The position numbers were made by a program, and so were the translations under genes. Shown one piece after another: positions 1-12,250 of a DNA stretch of 64,000 nt. The first letter of the stretch is position 1. Every line of letters starts with the position of its first letter. The notes under the pieces were generated by a model. That model had not been told where the DNA came from, searched no databases, and worked only from the letters and a program-made list of their open reading frames with translations. This stretch comes from Mesorhabditis belari (lineage: Eukaryota; Nematoda; Chromadorea; Rhabditida; Rhabditidae), in assembly GCA_958450365.1 (NCBI GenBank), contig CAUEEP010000927.1, positions 1,417,001 through 1,481,000 on the forward strand, read 5' to 3'.

Positions 1-400
1 TCTGCTTTACTTTTAACTGTTAACCCTTTTGATTTGTAAAAGTAGAGCCCACTTTACACAATTAGCATTGTGCCACACTCTTCCGTGAAATTCGTTTTTC
101 GCTTAGGGGAATTGATTGAAATTTGGGGAATCTGGTTGAGAGTTCAAATTCATTCAAAAGGAAGATCAGAGAGATTCAATCAGAGCTTTTAAAACCAGTT
201 CAGACACTGAAAATGCTTAAGCGATAAGATTTAGCAGCTTAATTGTAGCTTTTCTTTAGCTGTTAAAGCTTTGGATAAACTCTAGACTTGGCTATCATCT
301 GGGTAGATAAGAATTTGTTAGTTAATTAGTTGCAATCAAGGACAAGAACACTTTCTGCTTTACTTTTAACTGTTAACCCTTTTAAATTCTATATCAAGAT
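1..400. repeat. Roughly 360-bp dispersed repeat, copy 1
   Basis: This sequence recurs almost unchanged at about 5035-5370 and 5340-5770. Shared landmarks are TCTGCTTTACTTTTAACTG and TTAGCATTGTGCCACACTC. At the second site two units lie in tandem. It contains no open reading frame of note. Here it occupies what should be the last intron of the stomatin-like gene, whose terminal exon I do not find in the window. Positions 400-613 are AT-rich and hold a TA/ATCT microsatellite at about 520-595. Confidence 0.8.
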
Positions 401-613
401 ACAATATTTTAATAATCTAAGTTAAAAGTTTCAGATTTTCTATAAACTTTAAACTTTTAATGGCAAATTTAGAGTACTTTCTGTTAATTACTAACTTTTG
501 AATGAACTTAGTTTAAATTCTTATATATATATATATATATATATATCTATATATCTATCTAGATATCTATCTATATATCTATCTATCTATTTATCAAGTT
601 CTCAAAAACTCAC

Positions 614-3600
614 GCAATAGAGCTCAACGCTTGAAGATGACGGAGTTGAAGAGCAACCGGATTTGCTTGGATCACATCAGCGGCCTCTTTAAGAGCACGA
701 GAGGCCTAAAGTTTCGAAATTTAATCAAATAATCTTCCAAAATTTCTACCTTCTGCTCTCCTTCAGCGGCGACAACTTTGGCACGAGCCTCTCGAGCGGC
801 CTCGGCTTCAGCAGCCATAGCTCGAGTGAGTTGTTGGGGGAGACGGATGTCTTTCACCTCCACTCTTTCTACCTGAAATTCCATTGATGTGTTTAGCTAT
901 TTGGGAAGAATTGGGTAAATTTTTATTACCTTAACTCCCCAATGCTCGGTTCCCTCATCGAGAATCGTCTCGCAAAGTTGCGCGATCGCCTCACGTTCTG
1001 TCAGCATTTCTGTGAGGGTTTTCATACCTGAAATTGTATTCAATAGGTTTTTTAAAAGTAAAAGCATTCTTTATAACCTTTCTTAAAGTTAGAGTTTAAG
1101 ATAGGAGCAACGTATGTTTCATTTTGTAGGTTTTTAAAAGTATTTCACTTTTCTTAAACTTTAAAATTTAAATATAAACAACTTTTCTTAAAGTTAGAGT
1201 TTAAGTTTAAGAATTATAAGCAAAAAGTTAGAAGCAATTAGAACTTTGTATGACTTTGTATGACTAAAAACCTTGAACAAATAGAGCTTGAACTCACCCA
1301 AAGCGTTTCTCAGAGTTGTTTGAGCAAGGAGTTTTGTGGAATAGATAGCATCATCCACATTGTTCACCGAAGCGATCGGATCAGATGTACGGAAATAAAC
1401 GACAGCGTCCACGGACACTGTCACTGAATCTTTTGAGAGGATCTCTTGTGGAGGGACAGCATAGGAAACAACACTGAAAACGAGTTTTCAATGCATTTCT
1501 TTCACTCAATTCTCGTTTGATTTAAAGCTTCAAAAATGATAGTTCCTTTTTAGTTAAATGCAATAAAAGCTTGCCTACTGTAGCTTCCAAAGCTGAGTCA
1601 ATCAAAGACTCGGCTTTAAGTCAACTCATCAAGCTTTAAGTCAACTCGTTTCCGAGTTGATAAATCTCAAGTGAGAAAACTCACCGAAGATCGATCTTTC
1701 TATAAGTGTCTATGCAAGGAATGATAAAGATCATTCCCGGTCCACGAGCTCCTCCAAAAACGAGACGACCAATACGGAAGATGACGACTCTCTCATACTC
1801 TTTGATGACCTAGAAATTGGTTTAATTGCTTGATTGCCAGTTTAATTGCCAGCACATTTCTCGTACTTCCTAACTTTTTCTTATAACATTTCTAGGTAAA
1901 ATCCTTGTTTTGATGTTTTGCTATCCTCCGATTCTTCTCCGATACTCTCTTTTGCCGGATTCCCTTGTGAATTTCGGCTTCTCATCTCTTCTCTTTTCTT
2001 CTCGCTTTCACAAATTCGATTTCCTATTTTTACCCGAGCGATTCTTTTTTAAGATAGACTGAAATGCGGGCGAAAACAACTGATATATACAGATTTTCAA
2101 AAATAGATTTTAGAGTCAAGAGGAGCATTTAACTTGCCTTTATGTCAAGAGGAGCATTTAACTTGCCTTTATTTAACAATTTAACAATTTAACTATCTAA
2201 CTTGCCTTATTAATCATTATCTTATAGAAATGATTTTGGTTAAGAGTGTCTACTTGTTGGTTTAGTTTTGTAATAGTTCAAATTTTAATAGCAGTTGTTA
2301 AATCAGTCAATGAATTTGATCTCGTCATCTCATAGCTCATAGAACTCGTCTCATAGCTCATAGAACTCGGCTCATAGCTCATAGAACTCGTATCATAGCT
2401 CATAGAACTCGTCTCATAGCTCATAGAACTCGGCTCATAGCTCATAGAACTCGTATCATAGCTCATAGAATCGTCTCATAGCTCAAGAACCGGCTCTGCT
2501 CATAGAACTCGTCTCATAGCTCATAGAACTCGGCTCATAGCTCATAGAACTCGTCTCATAGCTCATAGAACTTCAACTCTCAAGAATTCACTGAAGAAGA
2601 AGCTAAGAAGTAATACTTTCTAAGTTGAAACCTTTTAAACCTTGCCTTTAAACCTAAACTGAACCAAAAACTTGCCAAACTGGAATCTTTTATTAGCTGC
2701 ATAAAGTTATAAAAGTTAATAAGGCTTTGGATATCTCTGGATAATGAAAATAATGAACCCTATCAAATGATTTTTTGGGGAAAGCTAGTTTCCCTTTAAA
2801 CGATGGTCTTTTTATTTCTTTTTATTTCTTTCTTTTGTTTGTGTGCCCCATGGGTGCCGTAAATGGATTCGTTGCTCGTCAATTTCACACACATTCCACA
2901 TTCCCCCAGCCGAAATGGAGACCCAAATGAACTCTCCAATTTTGGATCTTCAAATGGATTTTTCTTTCGGAAAATGTTAGAGAAAGATTATTACAAATTT
3001 ATTGCAAAAAATTACAATTATAATACTATAATTTATAATTTATAAATACAAACTCAGAGTTTTGCTTTAGTTTTGCTTTAAATTTTAATTTTTCTGTAAA
3101 TTCTATAAGTTTGTCGGTTTAAAATCGTGAAATCTAATGAAAAAAGAAGTTTTTAAAAGCAGTACTGGACAATGAAATATCATCTATAACCATTTCTATG
3201 GCCATAAGAATAGAGATTTAAATTCAATGAGTCATTCAGTGAGTCAAGAATATCTATAAATCTATAAAGAAAATCTTCAGTCGACAGTTAAAGTTAAAGT
3301 TTTTTAAATCAATTGAATGATGTAAAGGTGTTAAAATTGAAAGTAAAAGTAAAATGAAAAAGTATTGCACTATCTTGCATGTATTTATATGTTCACTACT
3401 GGACAATGAAATATTATATTTGAAAAATACGATCGTCACTTTCGCGCGTCTGTAACTTCCTTGTCTTTGAGTTTAAACTATTAGTGTTATACATTTTCTA
3501 AAAGCTCTTTTCAAGGGCTACACAATGGTAATATTAATATTTAGAAATACGGTAAAGACAAGGGAGTTACAGACGTGCGAAAGTGCGAAAGTGTTTTTTC

Positions 3601-6600
3601 AAATATGATATTTCATTGTTCAGTAGTGTAGCTTCTGGACAGCTTAATATAGCTTCTAAACAGCTTAATATAGCTTCTGAACAGCTTAATCCTTTGTTTT
3701 CTACATCTATAGATAACAATGTATAACACTAATAGTTTAAACTCAAAGACAAGGGAGTTACAGACGTGCGAAAGTGACGATCGTTTTTCAAATATCATAT
3801 TTCATTGTCCAGTAGTGTAGGTTCTTAAGAAAACATTCTTGACTCACTGAATGACTCATTGAATTTAAAACTCTATTCTTAAACTAAAACGAACATTTGA
3901 GTGATCTATGAAAGTTTCATATAGCTTTTGATCACTTTTTAGACATCGACTTCACACCTAACCCATACTTATCTTCTTTTCTTTCTTAAAAGTCAAGAAT
4001 AGCCTCTTTACTACATCTGTATAGTCACCCTGATATTTTGTTGAAGGGAAAAGCGCTCAGTGGCGCTCAGTGGCGCTCAGTGGCTTGGCAAAAATCACAG
4101 AATTCGATTTCGGTGAGCTTTTGGGAAAAAGAGATAGGGAAAAAGAGCTTTTGGTGAGTCTTTTTTCCCCAAATTTCCCCGATACTTCCCGAGTTTTTTT
4201 TTTGGCAAGTCAAAAGAAAAGATGCGTCTAAACACAGAAAACAAAAGGTTTTTTGGGGAAAGGGATTCCCACGTCTCACCAAATCTCAAATATCTCTGAA
4301 ATCCCAATGCTGGCCTCATGGGACACGTTTAAATGCAAGAATTGATTCGTTTTAGATAAAATAAAAGGAAATGAAAAGATTTAGGTATAAAAGGATGAAA
4401 AAAATAAGACATTAAAAGAAATAAACTTTAATAACACATTAAAATAAAGCCTTGAATGCTATTTTGATTTTAGGTTCAAGTCTGGAAGCTATTTTCTAAG
4501 TTTAGTCGCTTCTAGACTTTCTAAGTCGCTTCTAGACTTAGAAAGTCTAGAAGTGACTTTCTAAGTTTTAACTTTGCAATGTTTAAGTTCTAGAGTGAAG
4601 ATCTAGAGTGAATGACTTGACACAACATTATAGTATCAAAATTGAAACATTTGAATACAATTTAGACTCTAAGCTTGACTTCTCAAGCTATTCCAGACTC
4701 CCCAAAGCTTTTACAAACTTTGCAACATTTCTATAAAGTTAAAAGGCAAAAGAATGCTAACTATTAATAGCTTAAGCATAGTATTTTTGACTTAAAGTTG
4801 GCTAAGCTAAAGACTAAACTAAACTAAACTAAACTAAAGTTACAAGTTCAATAACAAAAGTTAACTTGCTCTAAGCTTAAGTGAGACTCAAGTTTTTGCG
4901 CTTTCACTGTTACCAAATGCTTAAATGTACAAGTAAACGAGTACTCCTGAAATTCTTTTATTTTTAATCCACTCAAAACAAATCTCGGCGGGATTCTCGA
5001 TAAGGCTCTCCGTTTTTGGGTGGTTTGTAGAAGTGCCCACTTCCCACTTCACACAATTAGCATTGTGCCACACTCTTCCGTGAAATTCGTTTTTCGCTTA
5101 GGTGGAATTGATTAAAATTTGGGGAATCTGGCTGAGAGTTCAAATTCTTCAAAAGAAAGATCAGAGAGATAGAATCAGAGCTTTTAAGATCAGTTCAGAC
5201 ACTGAGAATGTTTAAGCGATAAGGTTTAGCAGCTTAATTTTAGTTTTTCTTTAGTTGTTAAAGCTTTGGATAAACTCTAGACTTAGCTATCATCTGGGTA
5301 GATAAGAATTTGTTAGTTAATTAGTTGTAATCAAGGACAAGAACACTTTCTGCTTTACTTTTAACTGTTAACCATTTTGATTTGTAAAAGTAGAGCCCAC
5401 TTCACACAATTAGCATTGTGCCACACTCTTCCGTGAAACTCGTGTTTCGCTTGGGGGAATTGATTGAAATTTTTGGGGAATCTGGTTGAGAGTTCAAATT
5501 CTTCAAAAGAAAGATCAGAGAGATACAATCAGAGCTTTTAAGATCAGTTCAGACACTGAGAATGTTTAAGCGATAAGATTTAGCTAATTGTAGTTTTTCT
5601 ACAATTGTAGTTAAGCTAATTGCAGCTTTTCTTTAGCTGTTAAAGCTTTGGATAAACTCTAGACTTGGCTATCATTTGGGTAGATAAGAATTTGTTAGTT
5701 AATTAGTTGCAATCAAGAAAAAGAACACTTTCTGCTTTACTTTTAACTGTTAACCATTTTGATTTGCTGTTCCTGTTTGGAGAATTCCTGTAAAGAGCAA
5801 AAATTGGAGTCATTTTCATTCCCATCTTCTTTAAATTTTCCCCAAAGAACTCATACATATCCGTAAGACATTTTGAAAGCCACCTATTATCCATCTTTCC
5901 CCAGCAAGCATCGATTGGTGAACATGCGTCAAAAGAGGAAAAAAGAAGGACCAAAGTCGGGGGAAATTGCTTGGCTCATCAAAGGAAGAGAAAGGAAAAG
6001 GAGGAATATTTGACAGAAAGTAATGGTGGTACCAATATTGGTGTGGGAAGATGGGTACTTGGAGAGTTGGTATTGGTTTTAGTGAAAGTTAGGGGCAAGA
6101 TGGCGGTAAGTTTTACAGCAAGAGACAATATTTATAGATCTATAGTATTTATATTAATAATATAAAGTTAAAGTCGGTTATTTTCTGAAAGTTATTTGGT
6201 GGGAAGTGAGAATTTAAAGTTTAAAGAGTAAATTTCAAGTTTTAAGAAAATCTAGATACTTTTCTTAGAAACAAACTTAGAAAAGTAGCTCTTTTCTGTG
6301 AAATCTTATTTGATGCTTTGATTTTGAATAGCTATGGTTCTCTTGTCCTTTCTCTTGTTCTCTTTTATTCTATTATTCTATTGTACTATTTCTCTCTTAA
6401 AGATCGTTTGTGTGATAAATTTTTAGGAGTTTGACGGAGCCCACTTTGTATTCTTTCTCGTTTAGCTTTGACACACTGAACCAAACGATTGATTCTATTT
6501 TATTGTATTATTATATTGTACTATTTCTCGTTAGATTAGTACTATATTCGGTACTAGTACTATACTTCGGTACTATTAGTACTACTACGCTAGATGTACT

Positions 6601-6986
6601 ATATTCGGTACTATGCTACGCTAGATGTACTATATTTGGCACTACATTACGCTAGATGTACTATATTCAGTACTAGACTATACTTCGGTACTAGTACTAT
6701 ACTACGCTAGATGTACTATATTCGGAATCAATATCTAAATAATCATTGCCCCATCAGTACCCTCTCACGCACTGCACACATGAAATAGAAATCTCGTTTG
6801 ATTGAGCTTATCATTATTATAGCTTGAATAGCTTGAATATCTTTAGATTTAAGAACTAAAATCATACTTTACCTTGAGACAAACACACATTGAGAAGGGA
6901 AAAGTGATAATGATGAGAATCCATGAGAGAACAACTAGAGCATATCCGAAGATTGTTCCAATCGTTTCATAATCCGGTGGAACATC
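614..6986 (-). CDS. Stomatin/MEC-2-like membrane protein (partial: last exon missing, 5' exons uncertain)
   Basis: Six exons read in phase on the minus strand: 6873-6986, 1685-1809, 1298-1473, 930-1027, 750-872 and 614-705. The first encodes a hydrophobic stretch ([20 protein letters not shown]) with the hairpin proline and membrane-proximal cysteines typical of stomatins. It is followed by [32 protein letters not shown], the SPFH core [44 protein letters not shown] and the helical [16 protein letters not shown] segment. Proteins of this family (C. elegans MEC-2, UNC-1, UNC-24, STO-1 to STO-6) sit on the inner face of the plasma membrane as oligomers, bind cholesterol and modulate ion channels; this role is family knowledge. 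The last exon seen ends at a GTGAG donor, so the C-terminal exon, expected to carry a motif such as NSTIIFP, is off the left edge. The intron at 1810-6872 is about 5 kb and repeat-filled. I cannot choose between the mec-2, unc-1 and sto orthologue groups. Confidence 0.9.
2325..2580. repeat. Minisatellite in stomatin-like intron
   Basis: Tandem copies of a unit of about 21 nt built on CTCATAGCTCATAGAACTCG run through this intron segment. They yield a spurious repetitive 62-residue ORF on the minus strand. The rest of intron 1810-6872 is AT-rich and non-coding apart from the elements listed separately. Confidence 0.9.
3155..3835. repeat. Nested inverted-repeat MITE-like elements
   Basis: A complete element at about 3396-3632 has inverted ends of the type CACTACTGGACAATGAAATAT, each followed by a conserved arm containing GTCTGTAACTTCCTTGTC or its complement. 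A further half copy at about 3715-3822 and an isolated end at about 3160-3180 share the same termini. No transposase is present. Confidence 0.75.
5030..5770. repeat. Roughly 360-bp dispersed repeat, copies 2 and 3 in tandem
   Basis: Two direct units homologous to positions 1-400 lie head to tail here. The TCTGCTTTACTTTTAACTG motif recurs at about 5350 and 5733. Both lie in the large stomatin-like intron. Confidence 0.8.
6530..6725. repeat. Minisatellite of TACGCTAGATGTACTATATT type
   Basis: Degenerate tandem units combine TACGCTAGATGTACTATATT with CGGTACTAGTACTATACT. The array lies close upstream, in plus coordinates, of the membrane-domain exon of the stomatin-like gene. Confidence 0.85.
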
Positions 6987-7261
6987 CTAGACAAATAAAA
7001 ATCAATTCAAATTCTATAGAAAAACAATATAAAAGGCCAGGTGCATGTGTGATTCTCGTGCTTTTTCTTTTTTTTTTGAAAGCCAGTTTGTGCAGAGAGC
7101 CGAACCACGAAGAGAAGCGCACACGGAAAATAAAGTGAAGCGGTGCGTTGAAGTGACTTTCCGGTTAACTAGTTTCATATCTTAATTTCATTTTAATTTC
7201 CTATAGTTTTCTCTATAGCCAATTTATGGAAGTTCTTAAAAAAGCTCAAAGCTCTAAGCAA

Positions 7262-7355
7262 AGCCTTGTAACTCTAAAACAGCCTTGTAACTTACTCTAA
7301 AACAGCCTTGTAACTTACTCTAAAACAGCTTTGTAACTCAAAACAAAGCCTTGTA
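7262..7355. repeat. Short tandem repeat, CAGCCTTGTAACTTACTCTAAAA type
   Basis: About four imperfect units of 22-23 nt are present. The surrounding 6990-7780 region holds no convincing exon. Confidence 0.75.
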
Positions 7356-7784
7356 ACCTAATTTCACTCAACTCAAATCAATCTCAATTTTTCAACCGGA
7401 AAGTCTTTTCTAAAGTGCTTTCTAACATTTAAAAAAGTGAAAGTTTTAGAGAAAACTATTGAAATTTTTAATTTAAAGTTACTAATATATTTTTTTTACA
7501 ACAGAATTCACCTTAAAAAGCTATACTTTAAAAAAAGCCAAAGAAGAGTTCACACCAAGTCTATGTTCGGTTAAAATCTAATAGAAAAGGGATTAAAGTA
7601 CTATGAAAGATTAAAAAGTTAAAGAATTTTAGTTGAGAAATGGTATGAACTCTTTGCTGAAAAGCTCGCAGTGCTGATGTGCAAGTGTTTTCTTTCCAAA
7701 TCTCATTCATGTGTGGGTGAAAGGGCCAACGTTCGGAAACCCCGGGAAATGGTACTTTCATTTTGTTTGGCCTTATCAGCTGCT

Positions 7785-7905
7785 AAGCCTAAGCCTAAGC
7801 CTAAGCCTGAGTCTAAGCCTGAGCCTGAGCCTAAGCCTAAGCCTAAGCCTAAGCCTAAGTCTAAGCCTAAGCCAGAGCCTAAAGCCTAAGCCTAAGCCTA
7901 AGCCA
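7785..7905. repeat. Interstitial telomere-like tract (GCCTAA)n
   Basis: The plus strand reads as repeated AGCCTA with some GAGCCT and GTCTAA variants. The complement is (TTAGGC)n, the canonical nematode telomeric repeat. The tract is about 120 bp long and internal. Confidence 0.85.
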
Positions 7906-8000
7906 TTCTTAAGCCATTTAACTATTTAGACTATTGGAATCAAAGCTATGAACTTCCTTCTTCCTTTCTTGACTTTCCCTTTTTCTCTTGGTAAGTTAAG

Positions 8001-8073
8001 GTACCGGATAGCTGAGTGGTTAGAGTCATTGCTCGGAAAGCGAGGGTTCAATCCCTTCTACTTTTTCTTGTCA
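8001..8073 (+). pseudogene. tRNA-like pseudogene (tRNA-Ser(GGA)-like)
   Basis: The sequence has a type-II-like D arm (GCTGAGTGGTTAGAG), a possible anticodon loop TCGGAAA giving GGA, and a good T arm (AGGGTTCAATCCCT). However, the 3' half of the acceptor stem does not pair and the long variable arm expected of tRNA-Ser is missing. I regard it as a decayed tRNA or tRNA-derived repeat rather than a working gene. Confidence 0.55.
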
Positions 8074-8208
8074 ACTCCTTCATTTCTTGATTAAACTGAG
8101 ACAAGACTAGGATCTCAAAGCTATAAAAAGCTAACTTATAATACAACTTATTGAAGTCAGCTGCAATGTCTTGTGCTCTTCAAGAAGCCCCATGATCTGC
8201 ATGACCTA

Positions 8209-8440
8209 CTAAAGTCTGAAGTCGCTGGAAACTTGACAGGACTTGACTTCTTGACTCCGGAATTGCAACAATTTGGAATCTACTATGAATTTCACCCCAT
8301 CCGAACGCTGACCATAAAGTGAAATTGAAAAAAACGAAATCGTGTCACCGTACGCACTTGCCGTGCTACCTGATTGGACGATGGGGTTACCCATTGAGGC
8401 TCCGATCGCTCCTTCCCCGACATCGCTCGCGGTGTTCCTG
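8209..8440 (-). other. Possible 5' coding exon of the stomatin-like gene (weak)
   Basis: On the minus strand a TTTTCAG acceptor near 8438 opens into a GC-richer stretch reading NTASDVGEGAIGASMGNPIV, unlike the AT-rich surroundings. Several GT donors are possible. Stomatins of nematodes have long, poorly conserved N-termini, so this could be an upstream exon. I could not establish a phase-consistent join to the exon ending at 6986. Confidence 0.25.
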
Positions 8441-8731
8441 AAAATTAAGGGAATTTGTTTTCGTTCCTAAAAATTCTTTCATTTTTGCAAGTCTGATGCT
8501 GGAAATGTTTCAATCTTGGTTTAGATCAGCTAAGCAAGGATAAGACTAGACTAGAAATCTGGCTTGGTATTGCTGCATGGCCTACTAAAGTCTCAAGTCG
8601 CTGGAAACTAGGCAGGACTTGATTCCTTGACTCCGGCTTACAAACAAAACCTTGCCAGGTTATTAACAAGAATCTTGCTAGATCTATCTTTAAATCTGAT
8701 AGTTGATTGAGTTGGAAATGCTTAAAGATTT

Positions 8732-9120
8732 CGGGGGTGGGACAAATGCTACCTTTTTTGCGCACCTGGACATTTGCTGGAAAAGGCCTTAGGCAAGACC
8801 GTAGAGCTTTGACAATATTTCCATATAAGGGAATCGTATGCGTAGATTCCGAATTTCGACAAATCAGGCCTCGCTGACACGTCAAATTTGGGCTAAAAGG
8901 CAAAAACTGCGGAAAAGCGTTAAGTTGCGTAGTTTTTGCCTTTTAGCCCAAATTTGACGTGTCAGCGAGGTCTGATTTGTCGAAATTCGGAATCTACGCA
9001 TACGATTCCCTTTATGAAAACGTTTTTGAAGCTCTACGACTTTTCCTAAGGCCTTTTCCAGCAAAAAAAAGGTGCGCAAATGTCCAGGTGCGCAAAAAAA
9101 GGTCGCATTTGTCCCACTTC
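8732..9120. repeat. Fold-back element (near-perfect palindrome, about 390 bp)
   Basis: The arms at about 8732-8905 and 8925-9120 are inverted copies, meeting around a centre of about 20 nt. Paired landmarks are GCTGACACGTCAAATTTGGG and its complement, and GTGCGCAAATGTCC and its complement. The long ORFs on both strands are by-products. A related tip (GGGAGTGGGACAAATGCGAC) recurs at about 36018. Confidence 0.85.
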
Positions 9121-9559
9121 CAAGATTTCTTATTACTAATTACTAGACTTTTAAAATCCTATCCATTATTTCCTAAATCACAACTCTTTTACCTAGTTTA
9201 TCTTTTGGTGGAAAATGGTGGGGGCAATCAAATATTCATCGAGATTTCGATGGGTAAGGGAAAGAAAGGACAGAAGAAGAGCTCTAATGAGGCACATCTC
9301 TCCCGTTTGTGGCCAAGAGATCATCGAAATTGCAAATCCCAAAGCACATTCAAGGTTTTTATAGTGTTGAGGCCTTTTTCTTTTCTCTACAGAATCAACG
9401 ATTATCTCAGAAATTACCCCTTTCAAACCCATATTTGAAGAAATCGTTTTGAAAAAAAAAATCGAAAGCCAACTAAAAACTAATGTAGAAAAAGAAATAT
9501 AGAAGAATTTATATAATAAACTTTTGATTAAATGAAGCTGATAGCTTTGGATTTAAAAG

Positions 9560-9845
9560 AGATCTCATTTATCAATACCAGAATTGTTTCTATGACTAAT
9601 TTTCTAGAACAAATCAAGGCTAAAGATCAAATCAAAGCTAAAGATAAGTCAATCTAATCCTTGACTTCATTCTTGACTTAGAAATCTTCGCTTTGTTTGT
9701 AAGATCTCATTTATCAATACTAGAATTGTTTCTATAGCTAATTTTCTAGAACAAATCCATGCAAAGATCAAATGGAAGCTAAAGATAAATCAATCTAATC
9801 CTTGACTTGTCTCTTGACTTAGAAATCTTCGTTTTCTTTCATTGT
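9560..9845. repeat. Tandem duplication, two units of about 135 bp
   Basis: The segment from AAGAGATCTCATTTATCAAT through CTTAGAAATCTTCGCTTTG repeats directly at about 9700-9840 with small changes. No gene was recognised in 9120-9940. Confidence 0.8.
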
Positions 9846-9945
9846 ACTTTCATTTTAAACCTTATCAGTATCAGATTTTATAGAAAGATTAGAAAGAAAT
9901 AGGATTTTAGATGTTTTGCATGTGTGCAAGCGGTGCTTTACAGTG

Positions 9946-10100
9946 CTAAAGAACTTGATTACTGCCTGTCGGAATTGCAACTGTTGAAGTAATTGCTTGA
10001 GCACATATAGCAGAAATACGGCGATAGCGTGGGGCTTGAAGGCGTTCGGTGGAAACAGGGAGGACCACGGGACGGTCGCGATGCATCCCCGATGCTTCAT
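9946..10100 (-). other. Candidate coding exon, unassigned
   Basis: On the minus strand a CACCGCAG acceptor near 10109 is followed by an open stretch of mixed codon usage (ECDEASGMHRDRPVVLPVST, then ERLQAPRYRRISAI) that stands out from the AT-rich flanks. It could be a 5' exon of the stomatin-like gene or a remnant of another gene. I do not recognise it, and the donor is uncertain. Confidence 0.3.
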
Positions 10101-10394
10101 CGCATTCTGCGGTGGGATGGGAAAGGATGGAAGGATGGAAGGCTGGGGATCTCAGGCACCGCCCCCAGCATTCGAGAAGGGACAGAGGGGTGAAAGACTT
10201 CAAAAGCCTCTCTCCATTCTGGATTTGGTTTTTGCCAGAAAACGTAGAAGATCAGATTCCCGACCTTGGCACTTTTGTCTCTTCCTTTCTTCCTTTCTTC
10301 CTTGCTTACTTACTTCTATGTGCACATCAGGGAAATCTTTGAAAGCTCAAGCTTTTAAAGTACGCAAAGTGAAAAGGAAAAATAATGAAAAAAA

Positions 10395-11216
10395 AACTGG
10401 TACTAAGATAGTTGGAAAGCATCTTTTTTTTTCTTCAAAACCACTTTTTCTGGGGTAATTTTATGCGTAGATTTCGAAAAACACAATGAGAGCTTAGGAA
10501 AATGCGTTTTAAGCCAACTTTCGGCGCTTCAAAGTGAGCGCTTCTACAGTGGACTTCACCATATTGAGCTCAAGCTATCGACTATCGACTATCGACTTTT
10601 CAAGGTCACAACTAGAACGAAAACTATTTTTAATCACTAAATATTCATTTTCCTAACTTAAATTGACTGGTAGAGGCAGATTGAAAAAAGATTTTTGAAT
10701 TTTCACTCATTTGGAGGAGCATATGGTCGAAATTTGAAAGAAAATCTTTTCTTTATTTTGCTTTATTTCAATTTGATCATAAAAGTAATCAGTAGATAAA
10801 ATTCTACAAGAAGAAGTGTTTTTGACTTCAAAAAATGTTTTGTGAAATCATTTTTAGACCTTTTGCCTATGTGTATCCCTCTCATGAAACTGTATGTGTG
10901 CGCACTTTGAAGCCTCGAAAACCTGGCTTAAAACACCTTTTTTTCAAGCTCTCGTTAAGTTAGGAAAATGAATATTTAGTGGTTAAAAATAGTTTTCGTT
11001 CTAGTTTTGCCCTTGAAAAGTCGATAGTCGATAGTCGATAGCTTGAGCTCAATATAGTGACGAACACTATAGAAGCGCTCACTTTGAAGCCCCGAAAGTA
11101 GGCTAAAAACGCATTTTCCTAAGCTCTCATTATGTTTTTCGAAATGTACGCATAAAAATACCCCTAGAAAAATTGGATTTGAAGAAAAAAAAAGATGCTT
11201 TCCAACTATCTTAGTA
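10395..11216. repeat. Fold-back element of about 820 bp
   Basis: Positions 10395-10690 and 10920-11216 are inverted copies. Paired landmarks are GATAGTTGGAAAGCATCTTT and its complement, and the triplicated ATCGACT motif facing its complement. The central 230 bp is AT-rich and non-coding. Confidence 0.85.
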
Positions 11217-11584
11217 CTTTTTTTAAAACAATTTAATCTAGATTTGAGAAGGATTTGTTAGGTCTGAAGCAGTAACCAAAAAGCTTTCCTAATCTTCAAA
11301 AATCTCTATCTTTAAAGAACGAGTTCGAATTCGAATAAAAAATTCGAATTAGTACCGTTTTTCACTAAAATTATCGGCGTATAGGTTTAATAATATAAAT
11401 TTTTTTTGATGAAGTCTTACGTGGAAATGGATAAAGTAAGATTTATTAATAATTTAGCATCAATGTGCTAATAGATTTCCAAATTTATCTAAAAGCTAAA
11501 TCCTAGTTTTAATTAGGTACTAGGATTAGATAAATCCTAGACTTTAAAAAATGAATAGCTTTAATTGATCCAATTTTCGAGTTC

Positions 11585-12250
11585 CAAAGTTATGGCGAGT
11601 TGCGCAAATGCCCCTGTTGCGCAACTGGCTCATTTGCGCAACTCGCCATAACTTTCTTCTAATTGAGTGAATCTTTATGATTTTTGTGTCATTTTGCAGA
11701 TCTTAACAAGTGCAACAAAATGACACCAAAATCATAAAGATTGCCCAACTTAGAAGAAAGTTATGGCGAGTTGGGCAAAAGTAGCTAGCCACGGAGATTT
11801 TGTTAGATTTAGATCTTTTTGATATAATTTGTTCCCAAAATCAGATAAATGCAGCTTTTCTGATGCATTGATAACTCAAAAAATTCTTACCGTTTCAATC
11901 AAATCGTAAGAAATCGTAAGAAAAGTGTGCCGGGAGAAGTGCGTTTATAAATTTTCAAGTTTAAAGTACTTGAGGAACAAGGTTAATGTAGAATTATTGT
12001 GGATTTGAAAACTACAATCAACTCTCTCTAGAACGGAATGGAAGAGAGCAAAAAAGAATCTAACATCTAAATCTAACAAAATCTCCGTGGGTAGCTACTT
12101 TTGCCCAACTCGCCATAACTTTCTTTTAAGTGGACCAATCTTTATGATTTTGGTTTCATTTTGTTACACTTATTGAGATCTACAAAATCACACCAAAATT
12201 ATAAAGATTGGTTCACTTAGAAGAAAGTTATGGCGAGTTGCGCAAAAAAA
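11585..12250. repeat. Palindromic 'GCGCAACTCGCCATAAC' repeats, cluster 1
   Basis: The box TTGCGCAACTCGCCATAACT and its complement occur several times in opposite orientations, spaced by AT-rich arms with CAATCTTTATGATTTTGGT. They can form nested hairpins. The same family recurs at 15770-15945 and 16330-16665. Confidence 0.8.

Noticed and set aside
8001..8073. Functional tRNA-Ser
   Set aside because: The acceptor stem does not pair and the long variable arm is missing, so it is annotated as a pseudogene.
8526..9438. ORFs of 125 and 159 codons on opposite strands
   Set aside because: They are mirror translations of the two arms of the fold-back element.
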